DNA of 64,000 nucleotides from Bradyrhizobium sp. WBOS07 (GTDB taxonomy: Bacteria > Pseudomonadota > Alphaproteobacteria > Rhizobiales > Xanthobacteraceae). Each line of letters begins with the position of its first letter. The first letter of the stretch is position 1. The stretch is from contig NZ_CP029008.1 of the NCBI RefSeq assembly GCF_024585165.1, forward strand, positions 6,591,501 through 6,655,500, read 5' to 3'. The position numbers and the translations under genes were made by a program. Below the pieces are notes generated by a model. The model saw only the letters and a program-made list of their open reading frames with translations. It was not told the origin of the DNA and made no database searches. Shown here piece by piece: positions 40,688-49,134 of the stretch.

Positions 40688-42405
40688 TGACGACATTCCA
40701 GGAAGCGCGCGCGTTCCTTCTGCAACATCGCACGGATTACGAGACGGCGGTCCAAGACTTCCGTTGGCCGGATCCGGTCCCCTTCAACTGGGCACTCGAC
40801 TGGTTCGACGCCGAGCTGGCAACCAATGCGGAGAGCAGGGATCGTCCCGCGCTCTGGATCGTCGATGCCGCACAGGACCGCCAGACAAAGCTATCCTTTG
40901 CGGCGCTCTCCAAGCGCTCCAACCAAGTCGCGAATTTCCTCCGCGCGCAAGGCCTAAAGCGCGGCGATCATCTGCTGCTGCTGCTCGGCAATGTGGTTCC
41001 GCTGTGGGAGACCATGCTGGCGGCGATGAAGCTCGGCGTCGTCGTGATTCCCGCAACCACGCTGCTCACGGCGGATGAGCTACGCGACCGGCTCGATCGC
41101 GGAAAGGCCAAGGCGGTGGTTGCCGCCGAGGATCAGGTCGCGAAATTTGCGAGCCTTGGTGTGGACAACATCGCTCGCATCGCGGTCGGCGCGGCCTCCG
41201 ACGGATGGCTGTCATACGATGACGCGGCAAAGGCTTCCGAAAGTTTTGCTGCCGACGGTTTAACCAACGCCGACGACCCGATGCTGCTCTATTTCACCTC
41301 GGGCACGACGGCGAAGCCGAAACTCGTCCGGCACAGCCAGCGCAGCTATCCCGTCGGCCATCTCTCGACCATGTACTGGATCGGGCTGAAGCCCGGGGAC
41401 GTCCATCTCAACATTTCCTCGCCCGGCTGGGCCAAGCACGCCTGGAGCTGCTTCTTCGCGCCGTGGAATGCGGGCGCGACCGTGTTCGTGGTCAACCAGC
41501 CGCGCTTCGATGCGAAAGGCCTGCTCGCCACCATCGGCCGCTGCGGCGTCACCACGCTGTGTGCGCCGCCGACGGTGTGGCGGCTGTTCATCCAGGAGAA
41601 TCTGGCCGCGTTCAAGGTGAGCTTGCGCGAGGTCTGCGGCGCCGGCGAGCCGCTCAACCCTGAAGTGATCGACCAGGTGCGGGCGGCCTGGGGCCTCACC
41701 ATCCGCGACGGTTATGGCCAGACCGAAACCACTGCGCTCGCCGGCAACTCGCCGGGTCAGAAGATCAAGATCGGCTCGATGGGCCGGCCGCTGCCGGGCT
41801 ATCGCGTGCAGATCAGCGACGCCGACGGCCATCCCGCCAGGGAAGGCGAGGTCACACTGGTGCTCGGCGCCGCGCGGCCCGCCGGCCTGATGCAGGGTTA
41901 CCAGGGCGACGACGGCAAGCTGTCCGGCGCCGAAGGCGAGCTCTATCGCAGCGGCGACGTCGTGTTCGAGGACGACGAGGGCTATCTCACCTTCGTCGGC
42001 CGCTCCGACGACGTGTTCAAGTCGTCCGATTACCGCATCAGCCCGTTCGAGCTCGAGAGCGTGCTGCTCGAGCACGAGCTCGTCGCGGAAGCCGCGGTGG
42101 TGCCGAGCCCGGACCCGATCCGCCTTGCCGTTCCCAAGGCCTTCGTGCTGCTGACCTCGGGCACGGAGCGGACGCCGGAGACGGCACTCTCCATCTTCAG
42201 GCATCTGCATAGCCGGCTGGCTCCGTTCAAGCGTATCCGCCGCCTCGAAATCGTCACCGAGCTGCCGAAGACGATCTCTGGCAAAATCCGTCGCGTGCAG
42301 CTACGACGGCTCGAACGCGACGACGATCGCGACGATCCCCTGCGCGGCCGCGAATTCCGTGAGGAGGATTTTCCGGAGCTGGTGAAGGCACGGGGCGAAA
42401 GTTAG
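40687..42405 (+). CDS. AMP-forming acyl-CoA synthetase
   Basis: The protein has 572 residues from ATG 40687, overlapping the mmsB stop by one base; a TTG at 40684 is less likely. The ANL-family motifs are complete: LLYFTSGTTAKPKLVRHSQ near residue 201 (P-loop), IRDGYGQTETTALAG near residue 339, YRSGDVVFEDDEGYLTFVG near 420, and the catalytic Lys in ELPKTISGKIRRVQLR near 530. It activates a carboxylic acid to its CoA thioester. As the last gene of the valine operon it may activate isobutyrate or a related branched acid, or feed free acid back into the pathway. The true acid is inferred. Confidence 0.9.
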   Translation: MTTFQEARAFLLQHRTDYETAVQDFRWPDPVPFNWALDWFDAELATNAESRDRPALWIVDAAQDRQTKLSFAALSKRSNQVANFLRAQGLKRGDHLLLLLGNVVPLWETMLAAMKLGVVVIPATTLLTADELRDRLDRGKAKAVVAAEDQVAKFASLGVDNIARIAVGAASDGWLSYDDAAKASESFAADGLTNADDPMLLYFTSGTTAKPKLVRHSQRSYPVGHLSTMYWIGLKPGDVHLNISSPGWAKHAWSCFFAPWNAGATVFVVNQPRFDAKGLLATIGRCGVTTLCAPPTVWRLFIQENLAAFKVSLREVCGAGEPLNPEVIDQVRAAWGLTIRDGYGQTETTALAGNSPGQKIKIGSMGRPLPGYRVQISDADGHPAREGEVTLVLGAARPAGLMQGYQGDDGKLSGAEGELYRSGDVVFEDDEGYLTFVGRSDDVFKSSDYRISPFELESVLLEHELVAEAAVVPSPDPIRLAVPKAFVLLTSGTERTPETALSIFRHLHSRLAPFKRIRRLEIVTELPKTISGKIRRVQLRRLERDDDRDDPLRGREFREEDFPELVKARGES

Positions 42406-42414
42406 TGAGATTTC

Positions 42415-42517
42415 GTCATTCCGGGGCGCGCGAAGCGCGAGCCCGGAATCCATTTCGCAGCAGGCTCTGCGGCGCGATGGATTCCGGGCTCGATGCTCCG
42501 CATCGCCCCGGAATGAC
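42415..42517 (+). repeat. Palindromic repeat, family B copy 2
   Basis: GTCATTCCGGGGCGCGCG and GCGAGCCCGGAATCCAT at the left are mirrored by ATGGATTCCGGGCTCG and CGCCCCGGAATGAC at the right. It begins 10 nt after the acyl-CoA synthetase stop and ends 18 nt before the MaoC start. Confidence 0.88.
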
Positions 42518-42535
42518 GGCACCAGGAGTGACCAA

Positions 42536-43015
42536 ATGAACCAAATCTGGAAGTCGCCGCCGATCACGCTCGAGGCCTATCAGGCCCTGGTCGGCAAGGA
42601 GATCGGCGTGTCGTCATGGCATCTGATCGACCAGCCCCGCATCGACACCTATGCCGACGTCACCGAGGATCACCAGTTCATCCACATCGATCCGGAGCGC
42701 GCCAGGAAGGAAACCGCGTTTGGCACCACCATCGCGCACGGCTTCCTGACCATGTCGATGTTGTCGGTGATGTCCTATGAAGTGATGCCGGCGATCGCCG
42801 GCACCACGATGGGCGTCAATTACGGCTTCGACAAGCTGCGCTTCATCTCGCCGGTGCGCGCGGGCAAGCGCATCCGCGGCCGTTTCGTGCTGGCGGAAAC
42901 CAAGCTGCGCAAGCCGAACGAATTGCAGTCCCGCACCAACGTCACGGTCGAGATCGAAGGCGAGGACAAGCCGGCGCTGGCCGCGGACTGGCTGGGGTTG
43001 ATCTATTTCGCGTAA
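42536..43015 (+). CDS. MaoC-like (R)-enoyl-CoA hydratase
   Basis: The protein has 159 residues and a single hotdog domain. The hydratase-2 motif is visible in YADVTEDHQFIHIDPERA near residue 42, with the catalytic Asp and His five residues apart. GTTIAHGFLTMSMLSVM near 62 is the second conserved helix. It hydrates 2-enoyl-CoA to (3R)-hydroxyacyl-CoA. CAGGAG upstream supports the start. The SDR gene downstream at 43244 resembles the (3R)-hydroxyacyl-CoA dehydrogenase domain of MFE-2, so the two could act in sequence. Confidence 0.9.
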   Translation: MNQIWKSPPITLEAYQALVGKEIGVSSWHLIDQPRIDTYADVTEDHQFIHIDPERARKETAFGTTIAHGFLTMSMLSVMSYEVMPAIAGTTMGVNYGFDKLRFISPVRAGKRIRGRFVLAETKLRKPNELQSRTNVTVEIEGEDKPALAADWLGLIYFA

Positions 43016-43085
43016 CTCCGCCTGTCGTGGCTGGGCTTGACCCGGCAACCCATCGCTGCTCAAAAAGCAACCCAGAGCGGGGTTC

Positions 43086-43220
43086 ACCCTCTCCCCTTGT
43101 GGGAGAGGGTGCCTCGCGGGACGCGAGGCGGGTGAGGGAGTCTCTCTCCGCGGACTCGCTCGTAGAAGCAAACCCCTCATCCGGCGCTTCGCGCCACCTT
43201 CTCCCGCAAGGAGAGAAGGA
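43086..43220 (+). repeat. Palindromic repeat, family D copy 3
   Basis: ACCCTCTCCCCTTGTGGGAG with GGTGCCTCGCGGGACGCGAG at the left is mirrored by CACCTTCTCCCGCAAGGAG at the right. The segment just before it (43022-43070) carries half of a family C-like sequence (GTCGTGGCTGGGCTTGACCC). Together they fill the 228-nt gap between the MaoC and SDR genes. Confidence 0.8.
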
Positions 43221-43243
43221 AGAAGGAAGCAGGAACTGCACTC

Positions 43244-44161
43244 ATGGCAATCAGGTTCGACGGACGCGTCGCCATCGTCACCGGCGCGGGCAATGGTCTT
43301 GGCAAGGCGCATGCGCTGGGGCTGGCGAGCCGCGGCGCCAAAGTCGTCGTCAACGATTTCGGCGGCGCGCGCGACGGCACCGGCGGTTCGCTGTCGCCGG
43401 CCGAAGCCGTGGTCGAGGAAATTCGCAAGGCCGGCGGCACGGCGATGGCCGACGGCGCTGATGTCTCGAACTTCGAACAGGTCACCGCCATGGTCGAGCG
43501 CGCCACCAAGGAATGGGGCAGCGTCGACCTCTTGTGCGCCAATGCCGGCATTCTGCGCGACAAGTCATTCGGCAAGATGGAGGCGGCCGATTTCCAGAAG
43601 GTGCTGGACGTGCACCTCGTCGGCACCTTCTATTGCTGCAAGGCGGCCTGGGCCGGCATGCGCGACCGCAATTACGGTCGCATCGTGCTGACGACCTCGT
43701 CCTCCGGCCTCTACGGCAATTTCGGCCAGGCCAATTACGGCGCGGCGAAGTCGGGCATGGTCGGCCTGATGAACGTGCTTGCGGAAGAGGGCCGCAAGAA
43801 CGACATCCGCGTCAACATCATCTCGCCGACGGCCGCGACCCGCATGACCGAGGAGCTGCTGCCGCCGCAGGCGCTGCAGCTGATGAAGCCGAACGCGATC
43901 ACGCCCGCGGTCGAGTACATGCTCAGCGAGGACGCCCCGACCCGCACCATCATGGGCGCCGGCGCCGGCTCCTTCGCCGTGATCAAGATTTTGGAGAGCG
44001 AGGGCATCAACCTGCCGGAGTCCGAATGGACGCCCGACGCCGTCGCCGCGCATTTCGCCGAGATCAGCGACATGTCGAAGGCCAGGGCGCTGACGGGCGC
44101 GTTCGAGCAGACGCAGAAATACGTGGCGCAGGCCGCGGCGCGGGCGGGGATCAAGCTCTAA
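43244..44161 (+). CDS. SDR-family dehydrogenase, MFE-2 (3R)-hydroxyacyl-CoA dehydrogenase-like
   Basis: The protein has 305 residues. A Rossmann motif VAIVTGAGNGLGKAHALGLA is at residues 9-28, followed by VVNDFGGARDGTGGS, an insertion typical of the dehydrogenase part of peroxisomal-type multifunctional enzyme 2. The catalytic Ser is in VLTTSSSGLYGNFGQ and YGAAK gives Tyr and Lys near residue 165. It would oxidise (3R)-hydroxyacyl-CoA. The C-terminal 60 residues (INLPESEWTPDAVAAHFAEI) also occur in that group. It probably acts after the MaoC hydratase. Confidence 0.88.
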   Translation: MAIRFDGRVAIVTGAGNGLGKAHALGLASRGAKVVVNDFGGARDGTGGSLSPAEAVVEEIRKAGGTAMADGADVSNFEQVTAMVERATKEWGSVDLLCANAGILRDKSFGKMEAADFQKVLDVHLVGTFYCCKAAWAGMRDRNYGRIVLTTSSSGLYGNFGQANYGAAKSGMVGLMNVLAEEGRKNDIRVNIISPTAATRMTEELLPPQALQLMKPNAITPAVEYMLSEDAPTRTIMGAGAGSFAVIKILESEGINLPESEWTPDAVAAHFAEISDMSKARALTGAFEQTQKYVAQAAARAGIKL

Positions 44162-44164
44162 GTT

Positions 44165-44270
44165 GTCATTCCGGGGCGTCGCAAAGCGACGAACCCGGAA
44201 TCCATTGCTCCTCAGAGTCCGCCGCCTGATGGATTCCGGGTTCGCGCCAAGTGGCGCGCCCCGGAATGAC
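44165..44270 (+). repeat. Palindromic repeat, family B copy 3
   Basis: GTCATTCCGGGGCGTCGC and GAACCCGGAATCCATTG at the left are mirrored by GATGGATTCCGGGTTCGC and GGCGCGCCCCGGAATGAC at the right. It starts 4 nt after the SDR stop. Confidence 0.88.
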
Positions 44271-44305
44271 GAGCGAGGCGTGAGAATCTGCCCTAAACTC
44301 CCGCC

Positions 44306-45547
44306 ATGACCTCAACCCATAACGACATCGCCGTCATCGGTGCCGGTCCCGCCGGGCTGATGGCGGCGGAGGTGCTGGCGCAGGGCGGCGCGCGCGTCAC
44401 CGTCTATGACGCGATGCCGTCCGCGGGCCGCAAATTCCTGATGGCGGGCCGGGGCGGGCTCAATCTCACCCACAGCGAACAGCTCGCCCAGTTCATGGCG
44501 CGCTACCGCGAGGCGGCACCGAATCTGCAAGCGGCGATCGCGGCGTTCTCGCCCGAGGCGCTGCGGGCGTGGAGTGAAGCATTGGGCGAGCCGACCTTCG
44601 TCGGCAGCAGCGGCCGGGTGTTTCCGAACGCGTTCAAGGCTTCGCCCTTGCTGCGCGCCTGGCTGCGGCGCCTCGACGCCAGCGGGGTGCGGTTTGCCTT
44701 CCGGCATCGCTGGACCGGATGGGACGGCGAGGGGCGGCTGCTGTTTCGAACGCCCGATGGCGAGGCGGCGGTCGTTGCCGACGCCACGGTCCTCGCGCTT
44801 GGCGGCGCGAGCTGGCCGCGGCTCGGCTCGGATGGCGGCTGGGTCGGGCACCTCGCTGCCAGGGGCATTGCCATTTCCAGACTGCGGCCCGCCAATTCCG
44901 GCTTCACGGTCGCCTGGTCAAACGTGTTCCGCGATCGCTTCGAGGGACAGCCGCTCAAGGGTGTAGCGCTGACGATCGGTGCACACACGGTGCGCGGTGA
45001 AGCCATGATCACCCGCAGCGGCATCGAAGGCGGGGCGGTCTACGCGCTGTCGGCGGAGCTGCGCGAAGCCGTGCTCGAACTCGGCCACGCGACGTTGATG
45101 ATCGCATTGCGGCCCGACCTCGATGCCGGCGCGTTGACGACGCGGCTATCAGGCACGCGCGGCAAGCAATCCCTGGCGAATTTCTTGCGCAAGGCCGCGC
45201 AAGTGTCGCCGGTCGGCATCGGCCTGATGCAGGAGGCCGCCATTGCGTCCGGCCGAACGCTGGCCTCGTTCGCGCCGGCGGAGCTTGCGCAGCTGATCAA
45301 CGCCATTCCGGTGCAGCTCACAGGCATAGCCCCGATCGAGCGCGCGATCTCGACCGCGGGCGGCATCACCTTCGACGAGCTCGACGACCGCTTCATGCTA
45401 CGCAAATTGCCGGGCGTGTTCGCCGCCGGCGAGATGCTGGACTGGGAAGCGCCGACCGGCGGTTATCTGCTGCAGGCCTCGTTCGCGACGGGGGCTGCGG
45501 CGGGCAGGGGTGTGCTCAGGTGGCTCGCCCAATTGCAGAAATCGTAG
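44306..45547 (+). CDS. HI0933-family flavoprotein (NAD(P)/FAD-dependent oxidoreductase)
   Basis: The protein has 413 residues. The FAD-binding motif IAVIGAGPAGLMAAEVLA begins near residue 8, followed by GRKFLMAGRGGLNLTHSE near 43, a hallmark of the HI0933/BaiN-like flavoprotein family. The C-terminal TAGGITFDELDDRFML and GVFAAGEMLDWEAPTGGYLL complete the FAD site. The family includes flavin-dependent reductases acting on unsaturated or bile-acid-like substrates, but most members are uncharacterised. It stands alone between a family B and a family A repeat. Confidence 0.88.
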   Translation: MTSTHNDIAVIGAGPAGLMAAEVLAQGGARVTVYDAMPSAGRKFLMAGRGGLNLTHSEQLAQFMARYREAAPNLQAAIAAFSPEALRAWSEALGEPTFVGSSGRVFPNAFKASPLLRAWLRRLDASGVRFAFRHRWTGWDGEGRLLFRTPDGEAAVVADATVLALGGASWPRLGSDGGWVGHLAARGIAISRLRPANSGFTVAWSNVFRDRFEGQPLKGVALTIGAHTVRGEAMITRSGIEGGAVYALSAELREAVLELGHATLMIALRPDLDAGALTTRLSGTRGKQSLANFLRKAAQVSPVGIGLMQEAAIASGRTLASFAPAELAQLINAIPVQLTGIAPIERAISTAGGITFDELDDRFMLRKLPGVFAAGEMLDWEAPTGGYLLQASFATGAAAGRGVLRWLAQLQKS

Positions 45548-45632
45548 GGTAGGCAAAGGCGCAAAGCGCCGTGCCCACGAGTTCGCGCGTAAGGGGCTCA
45601 TGGTGGGCACGCTTCGCTTTGCCCACCCTACG
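45543..45632 (+). repeat. Palindromic repeat, family A copy 3
   Basis: CGTAGGGTAGGCAAAGGCGC at the left is mirrored by GCTTTGCCCACCCTACGG at the right, and CGTGCCCACG and GGTGGGCACGC form inner stems. The left arm has one substitution relative to the other copies. It overlaps the last codons of the flavoprotein gene and ends 8 nt before the D-threonine aldolase stop, so it lies between convergent genes. Confidence 0.88.
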
Positions 45633-45639
45633 GCAGCCG

Positions 45640-46719
45640 CTACCGCAGCTTCCCCCGCGCCGCTACCGGCAGCGTGCCGATGATCTCCTCGCCGCGGACC
45701 ATCACGACCTCGTCCATCATGTTGACGACGACACAGACATGGTTCGGCACGATGCGGACGACGTCGCCGACATTGGGCCGGGTGTTGCTGCGGGAGAGAT
45801 CGAGGAAGCCGTGTTCCTCGGCGAACTTCGCGATCTTGGCCTCGGGGTGCTCCAGGATCAGGCCGTGGCCGTCGAGCCCGCCGGCATCCGTCGTCAGCGT
45901 CTTCGAGCCGGCATCGAGGATGCCGCGCTCGGGCGCGGCGCGGCTCACCACCGTGGAGTAGACATGTAGCGCGCAGTCGTCCCAGGTCGCCGAGCCCGCG
46001 GCGACCTGCATGCGGTCGTTATAGATGTAGGTGCCGAAGCGGTGCTCGGTGCCGCCCTTGAGCTTGCCGATGTTGATGAGGTTCGGCGTGCCGCCGGTCG
46101 AGACGATTTTTGCGTCCAGCCCGTGCGCGCGCACGCCGGCCAGCGCCTCGTCGTAGAATTTCTGCGCGTCCGCCCAGCCGTTCTCGGTCGGATAGAGCAT
46201 GAAGCCAGCGAATTCGAGCCCCTTGGACCCGGCGATCTCGCGCGCCAGCGCAATGGCTTCGGCCGGCGTTTCGACGCCGGCGCGCTTGCGCCCCGTATCG
46301 CACTCGACCACGACAGAGAGCGGGCGGCCGGACGCCGCGGCAGCCTTGGGCAGTCCCGCAACGACGGTCGAATTGTCAGCGGCCACCGTCATGTTGGCCT
46401 TGGCCTGCAGCGCCCCGAGGCGCGCCATCTTCTCGTCGCCGATCAGGTTGTAGCTGATCAGGATGTCGTCGATGCCGGCATTGGCCATGATCTCGGCTTC
46501 GCCGAGCTTCTGGCAAGTGATGCCCTTGGCGCCGGCCGCGATCTGCATCTTCGCGATGCTCGGATTCTTGTGCGTCTTGATATGCGGACGGTTGGCGATG
46601 CCGGCGTCGTCGCAGGCCTTCTGGATCCGCGCGATATTGCGCTCGACCCGGTCCATGTCGATGACGGCGCAGGGCGTGCCGTATTCGCGGGCGATCTTGG
46701 CGGCAAGGGTTGTTGTCAT
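45640..46719 (-). CDS. D-threonine aldolase / D-serine dehydratase-like (DSD1 family) PLP enzyme
   Basis: The protein has 359 residues. The alanine-racemase-like barrel has the PLP motif ANRPHIKTHKNPSIAKMQ near residue 46 and VVVECDTGRKRAGVETPAE near 135. The C-terminal beta domain ends with VRIVPNHVCVVVN, whose His and Cys bind the divalent metal in D-threonine aldolases and D-serine dehydratases. It probably cleaves D-threonine or related D-3-hydroxyamino acids to glycine and aldehyde, though D-serine dehydration is possible. It is the third gene of a leftward operon, 3 nt after the ABC-F gene. Confidence 0.9.
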   Translation of the reverse strand: MTTTLAAKIAREYGTPCAVIDMDRVERNIARIQKACDDAGIANRPHIKTHKNPSIAKMQIAAGAKGITCQKLGEAEIMANAGIDDILISYNLIGDEKMARLGALQAKANMTVAADNSTVVAGLPKAAAASGRPLSVVVECDTGRKRAGVETPAEAIALAREIAGSKGLEFAGFMLYPTENGWADAQKFYDEALAGVRAHGLDAKIVSTGGTPNLINIGKLKGGTEHRFGTYIYNDRMQVAAGSATWDDCALHVYSTVVSRAAPERGILDAGSKTLTTDAGGLDGHGLILEHPEAKIAKFAEEHGFLDLSRSNTRPNVGDVVRIVPNHVCVVVNMMDEVVMVRGEEIIGTLPVAARGKLR

Positions 46720-46722
46720 AAG

Positions 46723-48534
46723 CTATGCCTGTTCTATCTCTTCGCGAAGCATTTCCAGTTCGAGCCAGCGCTCTTCGGCGGCCGACAGCTCTTCGTGTGC
46801 CTTGGCGATGGCGGCCGACGTATCGTCGAATTTTTTGCGATCCTTGGTATAAAGATTGGGATCGTCGAGCACGCGCTGCAGCTTGGCGATATCGGCCTGC
46901 AACGTCTCCATCTTTCTCGGCAGGGTTTCCAGTGCGTGCTTCTCATTGAAGCTCAGCTTCCGCTTCGGCGCGGAGGTGGGAGCAGCGGAGCGCTCCTCTT
47001 TCTTTTCCGCAACCGGTTGCGCTTTCGCCGTCTCGCGCTTGAGGTCTGCACCCCGCTGGCTCAGCATGTCGCTGTAGCCGCCGGCATATTCGGTCCACTT
47101 GCCGTTGCCCTCGGGCGCGATCACGGAAGTGACGACGCGGTCGAGGAAGTCGCGGTCGTGGCTGATCAGGATCACCGTGCCCTCGTAGTCGCCGAGCATC
47201 TCCTCGAGCACGTCGAGGGTTTCGAGATCGAGGTCGTTGGTCGGCTCGTCCAGCACCAGGAGGTTCGAGGGCTTGGCCAGCGCGCGCGCCAGCATCAAGC
47301 GGCCGCGCTCGCCGCCGGAGAGCACCTCCACCGGCGTGCCGCGCTGCTCCTGCGCGAACAAGAAGTCCTTCATGTAGCCGACGACGTGCTTCGGCTTGCC
47401 GCCGACCATGATCTGATCACCGCGTCCGCCGGTCAGGGCCTCCGCCAGTGTCGACTTGGGGTCGAGGCTTTCGCGGTGCTGGTCGAGCGTGGCTACCTCC
47501 AGATTGGCGCCGAGACGTATCGTCCCGGAATCCGGCTGCATGCCGCCCGTGAGCAAATTGACCAGCGTGGTCTTGCCGGCGCCGTTCGGCCCGATGATGC
47601 CGAGGCGGTCGCCGCGCTGGATGCGGGTCGAAAAATTGTCGACGATCTTGCGCTCGCCATAGGCCTTGGTGATGCCCTTCGCCTCGATCACCAGCTTGCC
47701 GGATTGCTCGGCTTCGCTGGCTGCGAGGCTGGCGGTGCCGGCCGTGCCGCGATAATTGCGACGCTGGTCGCGTAGCGCATGCAAATTGGCGAGGCGCTTG
47801 ACGTTGCGCTTGCGCCGGCCGGAGACGCCGTGGCGCAGCCAGTGCTCCTCGTCGACGATCTTGCGGTCGAGCTTGTGCTGGTCGCGCTCTTCCTCCGCCA
47901 GCACCTCGTCGCGCCAGCTCTCGAACGAGGCAAAGCCGCGGTCGATCTGCTTGATCCGGCCGCGGTCGAGCCAGGCGGTGGAGCGCGACAGATTGGTCAG
48001 GAAGCGGCGGTCATGGCTGATGATCACCAGCGCGCTGCGGCGGCCGTCGAGCTCGCCTTCCAGCCATTCGATGGTGGCGAGATCGAGATGGTTGGTCGGC
48101 TCGTCCAGCAGCAGAATGTCAGGCGAGGGCGCCAGCACATAGGCCAGCGCCGCGCGGCGGGCCTCGCCGCCGGAGAGGTCGTGCGGGTTCTCCTCGCCGG
48201 TGAGGCCGAGCTGCTCCAGGAGATAGCGCGCCTGATGCTGGTCGTCGCCGGGCGCGAGCCCGGACTCGACGTAAGCAAGCGTGGTCTTGTGCGCGCCGAA
48301 ATCAGGCTCCTGCGGCAGATAGCGCACGGTGGCGCCGGGCTGCACGAAGCGCGTGCCGCCATCGGGCTCGACCAGGCCGGCCGCGATCTTCAGCAGCGTC
48401 GATTTGCCGGAGCCGTTGCGGCCGATCAGGCAGACCCGCTCGGATGGCGCGACGTTGAGCTCGACACCCGACAGCAGCGGCGTGCCGCCGAAGGTCAGCC
48501 TGATGTCTTTGAGTTGGATCAGCGGCGGCGCCAT
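46723..48534 (-). CDS. ABC-F family ATPase (Uup-like)
   Basis: The protein has 603 residues from ATG 48534. It has two ATP-binding cassettes with Walker A motifs GRNGSGKST near residue 39 and GPNGAGKTT near 324, and signatures LSGGEARR and LSGGERGR with Walker B LLLDEPTNHLDL and LVLDEPTNDLDL. There are no membrane spans. The C-terminal 80 residues form a charged coiled coil (LETLPRKMETLQADIAKLQR), as in Uup/YdiF-type proteins. ABC-F proteins act on ribosomes or nucleic acid rather than transporting. The start lies 2 nt after the DUF188 stop; a longer open frame to 49395 runs through DUF188 in another frame and is not used. Confidence 0.93.
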   Translation of the reverse strand: MAPPLIQLKDIRLTFGGTPLLSGVELNVAPSERVCLIGRNGSGKSTLLKIAAGLVEPDGGTRFVQPGATVRYLPQEPDFGAHKTTLAYVESGLAPGDDQHQARYLLEQLGLTGEENPHDLSGGEARRAALAYVLAPSPDILLLDEPTNHLDLATIEWLEGELDGRRSALVIISHDRRFLTNLSRSTAWLDRGRIKQIDRGFASFESWRDEVLAEEERDQHKLDRKIVDEEHWLRHGVSGRRKRNVKRLANLHALRDQRRNYRGTAGTASLAASEAEQSGKLVIEAKGITKAYGERKIVDNFSTRIQRGDRLGIIGPNGAGKTTLVNLLTGGMQPDSGTIRLGANLEVATLDQHRESLDPKSTLAEALTGGRGDQIMVGGKPKHVVGYMKDFLFAQEQRGTPVEVLSGGERGRLMLARALAKPSNLLVLDEPTNDLDLETLDVLEEMLGDYEGTVILISHDRDFLDRVVTSVIAPEGNGKWTEYAGGYSDMLSQRGADLKRETAKAQPVAEKKEERSAAPTSAPKRKLSFNEKHALETLPRKMETLQADIAKLQRVLDDPNLYTKDRKKFDDTSAAIAKAHEELSAAEERWLELEMLREEIEQA

Positions 48535-48536
48535 GG

Positions 48537-49028
48537 TCAGCCCTGACTGGTTGCGGCTGCATCGGCGCGACGCCGAGCGATCCGCCGCAGCGTCTGGTCG
48601 AGTGCGGACAGGAAGGCAGAGCGGTCGCGCGGCGCGAATGATCTGGGGCCGCCCGTAACCTCGCCGGCCGAGCGCAGATCCGTCATCAGATTGCGCACCG
48701 CCAACGTCATCCCGATTGACTCTTCGGTGAACGGCTTGCCGTTCGGCGCGAGCACGTCGGCGCCGGCCTTGACGCAGCGGCTGGCGAGCGGAATGTCCGA
48801 GGTCACCACGACGTCGCCGGGGCGGGCGCGCTCCGCGATCCAGTCGTCGGCCGCGTCCATGCCGCTCCCTGCGGCAATGCGCTCGATCAGCGGGTCCTGC
48901 GGCACACGGATGAAATTGCCGGCGACCACGCTGACGGGCACGCCGTGCCGGATCGCCACGCGGTAGATCTCGTCCTTCACCGGACAGGCGTCGGCATCGA
49001 CATAGATGCGGGTGGGGGTGTCGGTCAT
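48537..49028 (-). CDS. DUF188 / YaiI-YqxD family protein
   Basis: The protein has 163 residues. The family signature [18 protein letters not shown] lies near residue 7, followed by [20 protein letters not shown] near 79 and a Pro/Arg-containing C-terminus. These are conserved in YaiI/YqxD proteins, which resemble PIN-like nucleases with a cluster of Asp residues. The biochemical function is unknown. It is first in the leftward operon with the ABC-F and D-threonine aldolase-like genes. The frame continues upstream to 49136 into the divergent gene's leader; ATG 49028 is chosen for family length. Confidence 0.9.
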   Translation of the reverse strand: MTDTPTRIYVDADACPVKDEIYRVAIRHGVPVSVVAGNFIRVPQDPLIERIAAGSGMDAADDWIAERARPGDVVVTSDIPLASRCVKAGADVLAPNGKPFTEESIGMTLAVRNLMTDLRSAGEVTGGPRSFAPRDRSAFLSALDQTLRRIARRRADAAATSQG

Positions 49029-49134
49029 TCGCCGCGTGGTACCCCATCCGGGCCGCAAAGGCGAGGGGATTGACCGCTGTTCCCCCGGGCCTACGATCGG
49101 CCCTGCAGCAACAAGAATATGGGGAACGCCAGCC

